Source: Dermanyssus gallinae
Taxonomy: Eukaryota; Arthropoda; Arachnida; Mesostigmata; Dermanyssidae
Reading direction: 5' to 3'
Assembly: GCA_003439945.1 (NCBI GenBank)
Contig: QVRM01002084.1
Location: 86,001 to 150,000, forward strand
Length of the DNA stretch: 64,000 bases
The notes below the pieces were generated by a model, which worked only from the letters and a program-made list of their open reading frames with translations, was not told the DNA's origin and did not search any database. Of the stretch, positions 12,236 to 24,059 are shown in pieces (the first letter of the stretch is position 1; every line of letters starts with the position of its first letter). The position numbers and the translations under genes are program-made.

Positions 12236-12300
12236 GTGGTCGTTGCTACTACGGTTGTTGTTGTTGTTGTTGTTGCTGTTGCCGTTGCCGGCCTGGTTGT
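12236..12300. repeat. (GTT)n-rich tract
   Basis: Mainly TTG units with CTG/CCG interruptions, similar to other trinucleotide tracts at 21050, 25340, 25588, 34998 and 40930. Confidence 0.8.
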
Positions 12301-12309
12301 TTACATAGC

Positions 12310-13200
12310 AGCAACAACAACTCCACAATAACAACCAATTCTGCTGATATTATGGTGACTGTTGTCGATTATGTTATCGGCTGTTGTTCGTGCTTCCATT
12401 GATTGTCTGGCAGAATTGTTAACTGGTTAACCCATTAGCCAACGAACAGATTACAATCACATTCAGTTAGGCGGTTGACGAAACTGCATACGTATAAATT
12501 ACTTAACAAAAACTGCACACGTACGACTGCAGGTCTATGCATTAATATTATTATTATTATTCGAGATGAGAGAAAGAGACCATGGGACAAGCGCGGACAT
12601 AGTAAGCGCACAACAACGCGGATCTATTCATGAAATAGCGAATTAAATAGCGGGCATTACTCACATGGTAGGAGACGTGAAATTCAGCGTGGTGCCGTTC
12701 CTACGGTGCGGATCACTACTTGTTCTTGGTCAAGAATATTAAATGGAAACAGTGTGTGTGTGTGTGTGCAAATACATGCATCTCTTAAAGGCATTCATCT
12801 ACGTAGCAAACGAATGGTTGTTTAGTCACTAGTGGTTTAATTTCTAAGATTATATTTGACTCGTAAACGCGCAGCGCTAAAACGGCATCATACGCCGTAA
12901 GAACGTACAAGTTTGATAAACGGCAAACGCATTAGTAAACCTCGTTCGTAAACAGATTTTTTGTGCTAAGTTCTTGGGCTCCATCCAACTAGACCCCACC
13001 CAGGGTGGGTTTGCCAAGGCACCAACGAGGTACCAACAACAAGCGTGTTTTCGTTAGCGCTTGTACTTAAGGTACACCCTCAAGTGTCTATGTTCAGTTA
13101 AGTGAAACGTAACGCTTACGTAAAATTTGCGCATGTTTTTTGACTCTGAATTGTCCGCGTTGATCTTCGTCTTAGAACCCGCCGCCACTGACTCGGCGGG
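12310..13200. other. intergenic, no supported gene
   Basis: Contains a short ATT tract near 12548 and a (TG)n tract at about 12752-12768. No credible coding region was seen. Confidence 0.45.
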
Positions 13201-13204
13201 GTCC

Positions 13205-13218
13205 CTCTCTCTCTCTCC

Positions 13219-13246
<28 letters not shown>
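13205..13246. repeat. (CT)n(AT)n compound microsatellite
   Basis: A CT run is followed without a gap by about 14 AT units and then a T-run. Confidence 0.9.
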
Positions 13247-13254
<8 letters not shown>

Positions 13255-13287
13255 TGACTCACTTAATATAGTAACCGTTTTATATGC

Positions 13288-14050
13288 TTATATGCAAGAG
13301 GCAAATATTGTTTCTTTATGAACGTGTACACCGGATAAATCAAGTGAAAACGTCACATATTCATCCAGGTTCGGGCGTGTCCAGTCTAGCAGAGTTCCAC
13401 ACACAGAGGCGGCGTTACCCCGCTGAATGTCCAGCGATAGTCTCTGGTGCAGGTACTCGACAGCTCTAGTGTCCCCTGTCGAACGATTGAGCGCCTTGCC
13501 GACACGTTGAATAAGTTTATGCGTCTTCGGGCCAGGTCCCCCTAATGTCTCGAATGCCAGTGGACGAAAGTCGTGGAGGTAAGTGATACTGGCATACTTT
13601 CTGCACTTATTCGCTTCAGCCAATATAGACGCGTGCCCGGCTTGTTCCGCTCCCGCACTGACCATTAAGGGGATATATATATCTGTTTCTTTCTCTACGA
13701 ATATATGTAGGTACGCTCTCAGCGTAGCAAGATCCATTTGACTGGTAGCTTCATAGGCGTCCGTCAGTTTTCCTCGTTATCTGGGCCCACGTCTGTACTC
13801 AAGTATCGTAACGTCCATCCACTGGTCCGTTGGTATTGCTATGCTGCCTGACGTATCTGCTAGCGTGCGCAATACTGCGGCTGCGGCGGATTCGGGGGGC
13901 CTTGTACTGTGCGACAGAGCAACGCATCCTGCTGTCCTGTTTAAAGAACGGTCGCTAGTTAGGACTCGAAATGAATCAATTGACCAGCCATTTGCTGCTA
14001 TCTGCCTCGTGACAGAAGCAGAAAAGCTCGATTTGATCAAATGTGTCATT
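13288..14050 (-). pseudogene. retroelement tail-protein relic, copy 2 (longest)
   Basis: An open minus-strand frame of 149 codons (13288-13737) contains YLHDFRPLAFETLGGPGP, then KTHKLIQRVGKALNRSTG and RLSLDIQRGNAASVCGTL. This is the pattern of a C-terminal domain found in many invertebrate non-LTR retroelement proteins. Upstream sequence at 13777-14049 is open in another frame and may be the preceding part, but it holds no motif I can name. Relatives are at 8921-9240 and 35665-36010. It lacks a start and upstream catalytic domain, so it is a fragment, not a host gene. Confidence 0.55.
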
Positions 14051-14293
14051 TGATCATTGGATAAACATAAACTGTGGAATGCTAGGCAATCAAGCGAATC
14101 GCCGTATCAACGCCATACCTCGCCGTGTGGCGTCGAGTCGAGTGTGTGATCACTGCTTGATGGGCTCAGACTCTACTTAAAACATGTGGCCGGCAAATTT
14201 CGTACTCGCGCTACGTACAAACATGCCTGTTCTCCTCTAGACAAGAACGACACCGCCATTCGCGTTTGCGAAAAATACTCAGTCTTTTCACTG

Positions 14294-14296
<3 letters not shown>

Positions 14297-14344
<48 letters not shown>
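14297..14344. repeat. (TA)n microsatellite
   Basis: 24 uninterrupted AT units. Confidence 0.95.
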
Positions 14345-14347
<3 letters not shown>

Positions 14348-14849
14348 CAATTAAGTATTAATTTCACCATACAATTTGTAGACAATTAATTCATGTTTCG
14401 CAATGTGACAGTACGGTCTCAAAATTGGTAATCAAGTTTGGATGACGTTACACAAAATTTTCACACACACAGACACACACGTGGTAGCCTATCAAGCGAT
14501 CATACTTTCCAATAAAAGCATTGCTGTTGTATACATTATATTTGAATGTGGTATCTGTGCCCTGAAGTTATTCGGCAGATTAGCAAGCGGTTCCTTTCTA
14601 TAGCCACTTTCCATCTCTGTGAACAAAAGGCCGGGCCATTGGTGTAGTTATCAGCTACATATTTTAAATTTCTATGGGCTCGATGTAAGTCTAGAATATC
14701 AGCTGTACATGGTACTTTGATACAAAGTGGCTAACTAATTTAAATTGATTCTCCATACACTGCTAGACGATGATTCGTGGCCGCGTATGACCCTCCTTTG
14801 CTAAACCTTCGACTTTTTTGAGTCAATCTTGAGCTTGTTTTCTTAACAC

Positions 14850-15140
14850 CTTTTTGCAGTGTCATCTGGGACTATCTCTCGTCGGCGCAACTCGAAAAGC
14901 TCGAGCGGATTAAACCTGCACTCCTAAAGCGAGCTCTGAGTCTGCATCGTACATCGCTGAATAGATACGTCTATCTGCTATGTGACACGCTGTTGCTTAT
15001 AGATGACCTAAAGCGTAGGCTCAAACTCCATTCCACTCCGGCCTACGTGCAATTCATCAGCTCTAGGGGAAAATGGCGGGGATTTCCTCTAAAACGTGGA
15101 AACAGGTCGGACGAACGAACCGACACGTTCTCGCGCGCTT
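14850..15140 (+). pseudogene. decayed LINE C-terminal fragment
   Basis: The plus strand reads VIWDYLSSAQLEKLERIKPA, then LLKRALSLHRTSLNRYVYLL and later LIDDLKRRLKLHSTPAYVQF. The LE.....LKR.LGL.....R..YLL spacing is typical of the region after the reverse transcriptase thumb in R1/CR1-like LINEs. A similar but more decayed piece lies at 49590-50030. The upstream catalytic part is absent here. Confidence 0.5.
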
Positions 15141-15535
15141 TGCTGTTCATGGCGTTTATCACGTTTTATGCGGGACGGGACAGAGGGAAGTGTGTCTTTA
15201 AAAATGTATTTTTAAAGTCACAAAATAAAACTTTTTGCAGTTCCGTGGGGCTAAAACTGTAGATAGTTACGGAATTTGCTAAACAGACTACATCGTCAGC
15301 ATAAAATGTAAAATTAACGTTAAGGTTACGCAATAAGTCCGCGAGTCCAATTACATATCAAGCAAACAGAAATGGACCAGCTGAGCTCCTTGAGCTACGC
15401 CGATAGGTTGCATTACGGGCGTTTCTACATAGTGGTCGCCGTTTTTTTACCCAAATGATATTGTGCGCTAATATACTACGAACAGGGTTAAAAATAGCGC
15501 CTGTTATGTTGATCCTTGTTCGAAGCGTTTTTGTG

Positions 15536-15540
<5 letters not shown>

Positions 15541-15572
<32 letters not shown>
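15541..15572. repeat. (TA)n microsatellite
   Basis: About 16 AT units followed by atactcgc. Confidence 0.9.
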
Positions 15573-15574
<2 letters not shown>

Positions 15575-15746
15575 TCGCATACATCAGAGCACCCCCCCTA
15601 GACACAATGATCTGTCACGAAAGAGGAGGTCATGTATGGGATGGACGATATCACACAGCCACCAATATCATATTAGCAGCGCAGGTTGAATCAAAAGATC
15701 AAGCTAAAATATTTATCATTCAAAACAACAAGCGAGTTGTCCTTGC

Positions 15747-15838
15747 CTGCAGATTGGTGGTAAATTACATTTAAGCTGCCTGTAGTCTTGTTGTCAAGAC
15801 TACAGGCAGCTTAAATGTAATTTACCACCAATCTGCAG
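15747..15838. repeat. perfect 44-bp inverted repeat, 4-nt loop
   Basis: The left arm begins ctgcagattggtgg and the right arm ends ccaccaatctgcag. All 44 positions pair, with ttgt as the loop (15791-15794). It encodes no protein. Such a perfect stem indicates either a recent palindrome-forming event or a hairpin RNA source; the sequence does not tell which. Confidence 0.95.
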
Positions 15839-15849
15839 CCATTTAACAG

Positions 15850-16383
15850 CAACCTGTACGTGACAACGTCTGACAAGGCTCCTGCTGGCTTGACCGCGCA
15901 GGTTAGCGCTGCGGTTCACAGCCGCAACATCAGTTCGTCTCAGCGGTGGTGATGCGGCCTGCGCGTATCGTATTGCGAACGCCCTTCAAACGTGATTTTA
16001 CTGCTATGCTTAAATATGTGTTGATAGGTCTTAAGAGAACCAAATGTGTCACCTATGCACACGCACACACGAGACCACATTGTCCTAATTTACAACAACG
16101 ATTTAGCTTGCTTGTTCAATGTCATTGAACACATGCTTGTTGGCGCTGATTTTTTGTTTTTGGTCCTGGTTATTGCTTCTATGTACAAAGGTGACAAAGA
16201 AGAAAACGTTAGAACGACGACGATCGCGGCGACAACCTTTGACGAGCTTTTGCATGCAAAAACTCGCCTTGCTCGCCTCGCCTTGTATTGACAAATATTG
16301 ACCAAAAATAACATTCGAAAATTACGAAGCGTGTTTATGCAATTTTGAGACTCGAAATCGTTCGTTGCATAATATTTTTTTCG
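15850..16383. other. intergenic, no supported gene
   Basis: Short mutually overlapping frames on both strands, none with a motif. The region ends at the left target-site duplication of the LINE insertion. Confidence 0.45.
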
Positions 16384-16397
16384 TTTGCACTATTATG
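16384..16397. repeat. target-site duplication, 3' side of LINE
   Basis: tttgcactattatg is repeated exactly at 18367-18380. The two 14-bp copies bracket the LINE insertion. Confidence 0.85.
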
Positions 16398-18366
16398 TTT
16401 CAAGTTTATTCACCATAAATTGGTAGTGTATTACAAAAGTTCACATATCATTTTGTAGGCTAATAATATCGTTAACACGTGCTTGTAGTGACGGTGTTTC
16501 GATAAACGAGCAAGTGAGTATGTGGTATCGTCCGATATTGCACTCGCCACAATATTTACATACGCGTTCGTCAATTTCATAACAATTTCCTCTTAAGCAC
16601 AAAATGTGGTGGTAGCCGTGCCATGTTGTTCGGCATATTAGAGATCTATTTTTCTGTGATGACAGTTTCCACTTATTGCTGCAAAAAGCTGGACCCTCAA
16701 CATAGAGACCCATTACAAATGCCATGTTGCGGGTTTCTCTAAATTCTCTGTAGGCTTCTAAGATTTGTGTACTGAACGGTATCTTGTCCAGTACTAAATC
16801 CTCTACTAGTATGCGTTCGTGGCATAGTTCCAGTGCGAACGTGGCCGATGCGTTCTTTGGCAAGCCTAAAGTGCGCTTTATGAAATAAGATTTTATTTTA
16901 TCTATATTTCTAAGGTCCGATATTGTGAAATAAGGGGCTATTGCGGGACGGCAGTATCTTACTGTAGGAACAATTTTTACTCTAAATAAATTTAACGCAA
17001 TTTTTAGGTCTATGTCAGTAACGTCGCCCACTAAAATCATGGCCGCCGTAGCCTTGCTACGCATTTCCTCTATATGTCTGCTGAATGACAGCCGGGGGGT
17101 CACTGTTATCCCTAGATAACAAAAGTGATTAACGAGTTCAACATTTACTCCCCCCTATCTTGATGCACCGGTCATCTGCAGCGTACGATCCGCCTTTACT
17201 AAATCGTAGTATTTTTGTTTTGGCTATGTTGATTGTCAATTGGTGTTCTTGGCACCAATCTGAGGCTTCCTGGAGATAAAACTGCAAGTAATTTCGTGTT
17301 TTTGCAAGCACTACTAAGTCGTCAGCATAAAATGCATGTATTGCTTTTACATTTCTGAGGGCGTCCGCTAAGCCAGCTATATACAATATAAAGAGGAATG
17401 GGCTTGCGGAGTCTCCCTGGACAACTCCAGTTTTCTGTGCTACTGGCCTGCTGACATAATGAGCTCCGTTTTTAATAATAATTAAGTTCGCTTGCAGCAT
17501 GTCACGTATTAGATTATACATAGTTCCCTCTATGGAATATCGGGTTTGAAGTACTTTAAGAAGTTTGTCTCTTCTAACGCAGTCAAATGCAGTCTTAAAA
17601 TCGATAGAAGCGGCATATGTCATCTCTTTTTGATCTTGGCGGGTCTTTACGTGTTCTAAAATAAAGGCAACGGCATCCGACGTAGATCGCCCTCTTAGAA
17701 ATCCATGTTGTTCACATGGTAGATCTGGACCTATGGCGTCATATAAGCGTTCTACAACAAGTGAAGTTAAAATTATATAAACGACGCTAATAAGTGCAAT
17801 CCCGCGGTAGTTGGATGGGTCGGTTGCTTCACCCTTCTTTTTGTAAATCGGCTGCAGGAAACTTTTTCTCCATTCTTCCGGTATTTTGCCGCTGCGTAGA
17901 CATCCAGTGTACAATCTGGTCAATGGCGGGCACAGAGAACGTATGTTTGCTTTAATATGTTCATACACAATTTGGTCGGGACCCGCAGATTTACTATTTT
18001 GTTTGGATTTGATTACATTGGCGACCTCTTCTTCTGTAAATGCTCGATAATCAAAGATATTCTCCCTCAGAGGTAGTAGAAGATCACCACTGTATAGACG
18101 CGAAAAATGAAGTATCCACTCATTATCATTGATTAATGGATTTGGTGGAGTGGGTCGTTTTGGGAGGAGTATCCATGGTTTTGTAGCGCTTTGTTGCACG
18201 CGTGTCACACGCTGAATTATGTCATATGCTTGTTTCTTTGTTTGCTTAATCTTTTTAAAATTCCGTTTCATACCAGCGAGTCGTTGTAATCCCTCCGGAC
18301 TAAAATCCGTGTGACTGCAAATAGTGTACTTTATGGCTTTGCACTGTTCATCCAAATTCAAAATCA
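16398..18366 (-). mobile_element. young 5'-truncated non-LTR retrotransposon
   Basis: A 1,969-bp LINE insertion lies exactly between two 14-bp direct repeats. Its 3' end (low coordinate) has an AATAAA signal (complement at 16405-16410) followed by cttgaaa and the duplication. The 5' end starts inside the coding region, the usual result of incomplete target-primed reverse transcription. The body encodes the reverse transcriptase and its C-terminal CCHC region in two frames (see the two CDS entries). An older, decayed relative lies at about 30965-32590 on the plus strand. Confidence 0.85.
16441..17103 (-). pseudogene. LINE ORF, C-terminal part (CCHC finger)
   Basis: The 220-codon open stretch runs from TPRLSFSRHIEEMRSKA, through the post-thumb block IKSYFIKRTLGLPKNA (residues 70-85), to a CCHC finger CKYCGECNIGRYHILTC (C182, C185, H194, C198). 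It lacks its own start: it is the continuation of the reverse transcriptase frame, split off by one extra G. The real frame enters through a GGVNVELVNHFCYLGITV block between the two stretches. A domain of this kind is usual at the C-terminus of Jockey/R1-type LINE proteins. Confidence 0.8.
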
Positions 18367-18373
18367 TTTGCAC
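17138..18373 (-). pseudogene. LINE reverse transcriptase, frameshifted and 5' truncated
   Basis: The 411-codon frame holds the reverse transcriptase: fingers LQPIYKKKGEATDPSNYRGI (173-192), first catalytic aspartate in SIDFKTAFD (D258), GVVQGDSASPFLF (316-328), catalytic box FYADDL (YADD at 349-352) and thumb LTINIAKTKILRF. It opens at a GTG that overlaps the target-site duplication, so that start is not native. It ends prematurely at KIGGSKC because the G-run at 17150-17155 (read as C on this strand) has six bases. The related copy at 31890 has five and stays in frame there. Endonuclease and ORF1 are missing through truncation. Confidence 0.9.
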
Positions 18374-18380
18374 TATTATG
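18367..18380. repeat. target-site duplication, 5' side of LINE
   Basis: Exact copy of tttgcactattatg at 16384-16397. Confidence 0.85.
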
Positions 18381-18439
18381 CATCTACAAACAGCTTGGCT
18401 TGTGTAGACATGCGCGAATAAACGGCCAATTAAAATTCA

Positions 18440-18895
18440 TATTGGAAACTCACGAACAAATAATAAAATAAAAACGTTTGCTTAAAAAGATACTAGTATT
18501 ATGTCATCTCTTGCTGACGAGTATCGCAGTTAAAGACGAGTCGTACTCTCGGATATGAGACAGATGCTCATGCATGAGCATAGGGTCTACTCGTTTGAGA
18601 AATTTACAAGTATGTGCTCCTGGCGTGAATATACTAATAGCGTATTTGTAATGAACAAGTAGCATTTTCAGTAAGTTTATTAATAAAGAGCACGCGGCAG
18701 CAATCGTAGTGACTCGCCCGCATTACGCGCCATCACTAGCCATGCCAAACGTATTTGCAATGAGATTAACTACGGCGCGGCAAGTGGACACAGTACACAT
18801 TAATAGCAATTGTTGTCGGCGCTAGAATGATTCCCCTCATTCCTAATAGTAGTCTCTTAGTAATGTTGGAACCTTCCAAACTTTACGGTTTAAAT
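18440..18895. other. intergenic, no supported gene
   Basis: No gene, known repeat or striking base composition seen. Confidence 0.45.
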
Positions 18896-18899
18896 AATG

Positions 18900-19090
18900 G
18901 CAGGGCTCGGTGGCGTGGGGGTGCATTCGCGTGCGCCTCTCGACCGGGGTAGACACATAGGCGCTCGGGTTCGATCATCCCCCACCGTTGCAATCTAAAT
19001 ATTATGAGGTCCGTCTTACGAAACAATGCGAAAGCAAACCCGTAAACGTTGAATGTTGGCCGAGAGTCAGCCCGAAAAGTGTTTGGGTCG
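18900..19090 (+). mobile_element. SINE family A copy 2
   Basis: The head ggctcggtggcgtggggg, the shared agacacataggcg.tcgggttcga B-box region and the body ending gagagtcagcccgaaaagt match copies at 6754 and 26978. It is more diverged, with base changes in the B-box. I could not define its target-site duplication. Confidence 0.75.
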
Positions 19091-19099
19091 GGACGAAGC

Positions 19100-20030
19100 T
19101 TCTTCCGCAGTCCTGAGTATATAAACGCGCAGTGCAGAAAAGATCTCTAAATGTAAATCTAACATATATATACGCATGCTTACCACACACACACACACGC
19201 ACTATCCCTTAGTGTGGATATGGCGCAATACAAGCTTAGCTATTAACGTACTTGGGAAGTTTTTGTGTGCAAGGTCTGTCTGTCACTGCATCCTCCAGTC
19301 AAGTATATTGTTTAGACGTTCCATCAGTAGTGTTCGCCGCTAAAGTTCCTCGCTACGGCGACGGTGGCTGACGTTTACATAATAAATTGCTTACTATACT
19401 TACAAATCTTAGACCGGGACAAAAAGTTTAGTGGATTCATATATTTATGGTCAAGAAGAGTGAAGAATGAAGCAGGGAATATGTTAGCCCCCAGGGCTGC
19501 ATCGAGATTATATATCTATGTATAGAGTAAAACAGTAGGTAAGCTTTGATACGACCAGAAATTCGAAATTGTATGCACACATAAATCGAAGAGAATCAAG
19601 TTTTTGTGTTGTTACAAATTAGTCGACTGCGGTATGCTTTGCTATGCGTAAGCCTGACCCATTTTTGTAACTCCGTTTCTGCATGCGAGCGTACGAAACA
19701 GCTAGCGGCTACCTGCAACAACTTTAAATGTGTCATCATTTTCCATTGAACAATATTGCTATAATCGTTACTACGGCTGTTAATTTTAACAAGTTTATTT
19801 GATTTTTGGAATATTTGTTTACGGTCAGACTCAACGAAACTTGGGTTAAAGGAGTTTCCAATCTTTACCTTGGAAATGTATGTTTCAGGAAAGTTTTACA
19901 CCGCTGGGTTTTTTAGTTGAAATAGCACAGCAATGTACGTTTTGTTTGAGTTTATTACCACTTAAACGGTACGTGTGGGAGAGCTCTTCAGGATTATTAT
20001 AAGAAGGATCAATATTTTAGGGGTATTGCA
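19100..20030. other. intergenic, no supported gene
   Basis: AT-rich with a short (AC)n near 19184. No coding signal. Confidence 0.45.
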
Positions 20031-21170
20031 ATGCGGCGGCTTATTATCTCATCGGGGTCCTATATCTCGCCGGGTTTCAATATCGTGTCCGGAGGTCCCA
20101 TACTCCACTATTCTGTTCGTTGGCAGCTAAATCTCCTCGGCACATTCTCTGCTCTCCCTCTGCCCGTTTTGCCTTATGTACCCTCTCTCGAGCTTAAGTT
20201 TATAGCGCCGGAACTTAATCCACTTTTCCGCACACCCGTCACTTCGGGGACTACCAGTACTTCGGCTTAGCGTTTTTTCGTCTTGGCTGTCGACTGGGTC
20301 CGCAGTTGCTTTCTCGCAGGCATTTCGAAGCATCTCCTCTAAACATCTCTTGTGGAGAGATATCTCTTAATGCTTCATGGGCCTCTCACTGTCTCCTCCT
20401 TAAGCACATTTTCTTTTAATCTTTTGAGCCGACCGTTTTGGCCTTTGGTCTCTGAGTGTGAACGTCTTGATCTTTGATGTACCGGTGCCAGTCACTAAGG
20501 GTGTCCTCCTTAAACCTCCGCAAACCTGCCGATCACATCCGTGCCACTAGTCGTAGGGTTGATAAAGGTTTCCTGGCCTCTGTGAGCAAACGTCGCTGCC
20601 GCCCTTACGTTAGTGAATGGCTTTAAAAAGTAAACTTTTCCACTGGCCAGTGGCAAGCGAGCGATGAGCAGCAAGAAACGGTCCCAGTAAAATTACATAC
20701 CGACGGCAAACCGTTGTAACCCGACGTTGCTTGCCCAGACCGTTGCTCGACGCTTTGCGACTATCATCATCGCTATTTGAGGCAACAACGCTTTGGCCAT
20801 CGTGATCAACCGATTCCCTGAACGACGGATTGATCAAGAATCGGTTGGCCGATACCCACAGCTCCACAGATGCGGCGTAACGTGATCGTGGCCGGCCAGT
20901 GTTCGCGTGTCATGCGTGCCTCGGTCGCTTTCTGGCTGCTTAACTCACTCTAGCTGGCATCGTTTGGAGCAGCATCTCCATCTTCTTCAACGGCATATGG
21001 TTGAGCCTCGTCGTTGTTACGTTTATAGAATTACGTCGTTGCAGCTGTTGTTCTGGTTGCTGTTGTTGTTGTTGTGTCTGCCGTTTTTGTTGTTGCCCGA
21101 CGTCGTTAAAGTCGCCGTAATCGCAGTTGGCGTTGCCGCAACAGCCCGCAACTACTGGTTCGTTTGAACT
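20030..21170. other. GC-richer block of unknown nature
   Basis: Noticeably less AT-rich than its surroundings and partly pyrimidine-rich. The minus strand has short open stretches (for example ending at about 20127 and 20610) that read like decayed coding sequence but match no family I can name. A (TTG)-rich tract lies at 21036-21088. It could be an old retroelement body or a relic of a gene. Confidence 0.3.
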
Positions 21171-23395
21171 CTGACGGTAGAAAGACGCATGGCAATATAC
21201 GCATTTATATATGCGTTTCTTGTCAGTGTACGTATATATATGAAGAAGATCTGAAAAATAGTCTGAGATCCTGAAAATAGCATAGACCCAAAAGTGTTTA
21301 AGATATGCTAAAACTAAAATACTTCAATACAGATAAAATACCATTTCTAATCAGTACAATATTGGTGGGATGGTAACTTTTTTTTAGTTTTTGCTATCTT
21401 TAAGAGAGACACACATTTTTTAGCACTTTTTTTTTCACATAAACCAGCAATTACATTAATGCACGATTCAGAGTTGCTTAACTGATTAATAGCACACACA
21501 TAGCTCTTTAGAGCACACAGGAATCTAACGGCGTAAAATTGCAAAATTTCGAAGGTCATTGAATCTCTTTGCACTTGCCGCTCACCGTAGAGTGAAAAAT
21601 AATGTGCAATGATTCTTTTGGATAAGATCGTACCAGGCTGTTACATATGGCACATCAAAGGCTTGATGTGAATCACGTAAAGTTTACGGTTGTTTAGAGG
21701 CGACACGTTGTTTTACGTGCACTTCCTTTAGATAAATCTGAGCTTCGTCGAAAAAATATTGTTTTTCACAAAATTAGCATCCCAAAAGCGCATTTGGCAA
21801 AGTTTAGCTGCTTCGGGTGAGCCGCAGGTTTGAGCTCTTGGGTCATTTAAATCTTAAATTGATATATAGCTAAACCTGATCTCAAAATACACCATGTTGA
21901 GATGCGGGAAAAACTCAATTGTTGGGCACGTCGCCGTACGAAAAGCAGTCAGAAGCAAGTCGCGAGACCGGGGAGGAGCTGGGTCCTTTCAAACTTCATC
22001 CGGTAACGACTTCAAGGCGAGGCTTCATGGCCTCACTTCCTTGGTTGTCTCGACTTCCTTCCCGAAACGACGCTTCATCTCCCTTAATTATTCGAAACAA
22101 TCTCCGTGACCTGTCGCAGTGAGATGTACTGTCACTTCTCATTCTCGCGTCTCGATTCCCCAATCATTTATGCAAACAATACCGTACCCCAGTCCATCAA
22201 TAGACTTTCCGAAGGGGACGTCACCCCTGTTTTGAGTCGATTTTTGTGGGTAATGCTCATTAAAAATAGATGATAGATTATACCGCTGAGAGTCAGTGGT
22301 CCATGCTGCCACAATGACTGTTGGGGAAACCCTAGATAATCGCTTATGCTGCCGCTCTGAGTGACCATAAATGTCATCACCACCAAGAAGCTTGACCCAA
22401 GCGAAATCCCCAAGTAACCTATACGAACTAAACACAAACTGATATAACAAGTTTCGACCGATTATCGAGCAGTGTCTGGCATCGTCTGAGTACCGGTGCG
22501 CCGCAGTGTCTCTTAAACAAATAAATAGAACGAGGAAAGATATCTTTATCGACAATCCTCCACTAGGATGCGTTGCGCAGCAGATGTACGTCCGACTGTG
22601 CGTTCTTGTTGATCCGAACCCTAGTCTCCTCGCATTGGAGTAGTCGTTCTACTGCAGTCAACATTCCCGCTTGACTCAGCGTATAGTCCTGGTTACAAAT
22701 CTGTCGATTCATGTTCTTCTAACTCCGTCTGCGCTAGAAAAAACGAACGATATCTTTGTCATGAAAATATTTATAAGCTTTTAAAAATCGATGACGTCTG
22801 TTTTGGAGAGTGAGCGAGCATTTAAGCAGATACGTTTTATGAAAAAAAGACATATAGCTTTTGTTTATGGAATGCTGTAAATGTTATTTGGTGAAGCTTT
22901 GCGCACTGACCAAACACCGACACGCATATATTTCTTGTTCGTACAAACATAGTTAAAATATTTAAAAAAAATATTGTGGTCAATGGAAACTTTCCCTAGA
23001 GCTTCCGATGAATTCAATTAGTAATTAAAATGCATTCATCTTCGGATGCTACTGCTACGGGAACGGAGCACACAATTAATGTGAGATACTATTTAAGATC
23101 TATAAGATCGTTTTTCAGGTACTCTCGATAAAACGTCGGTCCTCTGTGTATACTTTAAAAATATAATTTATTATGTAAACTTACTAGCTTATGAGTGGAG
23201 TGCTGGTGACTCATATCACGTGTAATATCATCTACAGTAAGACGCATTGTGGCACTTCCAAATTAGTGTCACGCCTTAGTCTTTAACCACCTAAAGCCTC
23301 AACAATACGTGACCTAAGTCTGTTTACATTAAAACAACGGTCTTGGGCAGTCGATTGGCTTGATCCTGACCTTGTTGTTGTCCACTGACCGCGTG
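21170..23395. other. intergenic, no supported gene
   Basis: A 138-codon minus-strand frame at 22139-22555 begins with a hydrophobic stretch but has no recognisable domain, no similarity within the window and no splice or promoter context. I treat it as chance. Nothing else stands out. Confidence 0.4.
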
Positions 23396-23396
23396 C

Positions 23397-23397
<1 letters not shown>

Positions 23398-23427
<30 letters not shown>

Positions 23428-23460
23428 TTTTAAAGAAACATGTATTTATTTTCAATATAC

Positions 23461-23545
<85 letters not shown>
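23398..23545. repeat. two (ATT)n arrays
   Basis: About 10 ATT units at 23398-23427 and about 27 uninterrupted units at 23463-23545, separated by 35 bp. The open frames translated through them are homopolymers of N or I and are not genes. Confidence 0.95.
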
Positions 23546-24059
23546 TTTCCTGGGATTCGGATTTGTCTTGACTGGAATCAACCTCTTACTGCACGTTGCT
23601 CTGTATTCCGTCAACAAAGACACATTCTCCAGCTGCACGCGCAGAGAGAGTGTGCCGGCGCTTTCCTCAGCGTCACTGTCGATGGTGACTAGGTTGATTC
23701 ATCTAAAAAAGTTTGGGGGATAGGAACCAACGTTTCGTTTACATAAGTTTCAATCTGCTGAAACAGATTAAATAATAGGTGTTGTCAGTACATCCGCAGT
23801 GGAGAGCCTTGCCACATCATCTTTAAGCATCCTCTTAATATCCTTGATCGTAGTGAATAGACGACCCACCACGGTCGGTCTCCCAGAACAGAATCGGCCG
23901 AACCCGAGCTGGGTTATGGCAAGCACAGATATAACACCGAGTGTTCTCTGTAGAGGCGGTCAAATTGACTTAATATTTCGCAGGCATATTGCGTCGTAAG
24001 ACCACCAGTGCCAAGTTTACCCAGTGTCCATTTGAAGAAATTCACTTGAGGTTGAGATG

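Noticed and set aside
22139..22555. 138-codon minus-strand frame with a hydrophobic start
   Set aside because: No domain, no homology I recognise, no splice or promoter context, and an overlapping frame of 89 codons in another phase.
23360..23692. Poly-Ile or poly-Asn protein
   Set aside because: Translation of (ATT)n arrays.
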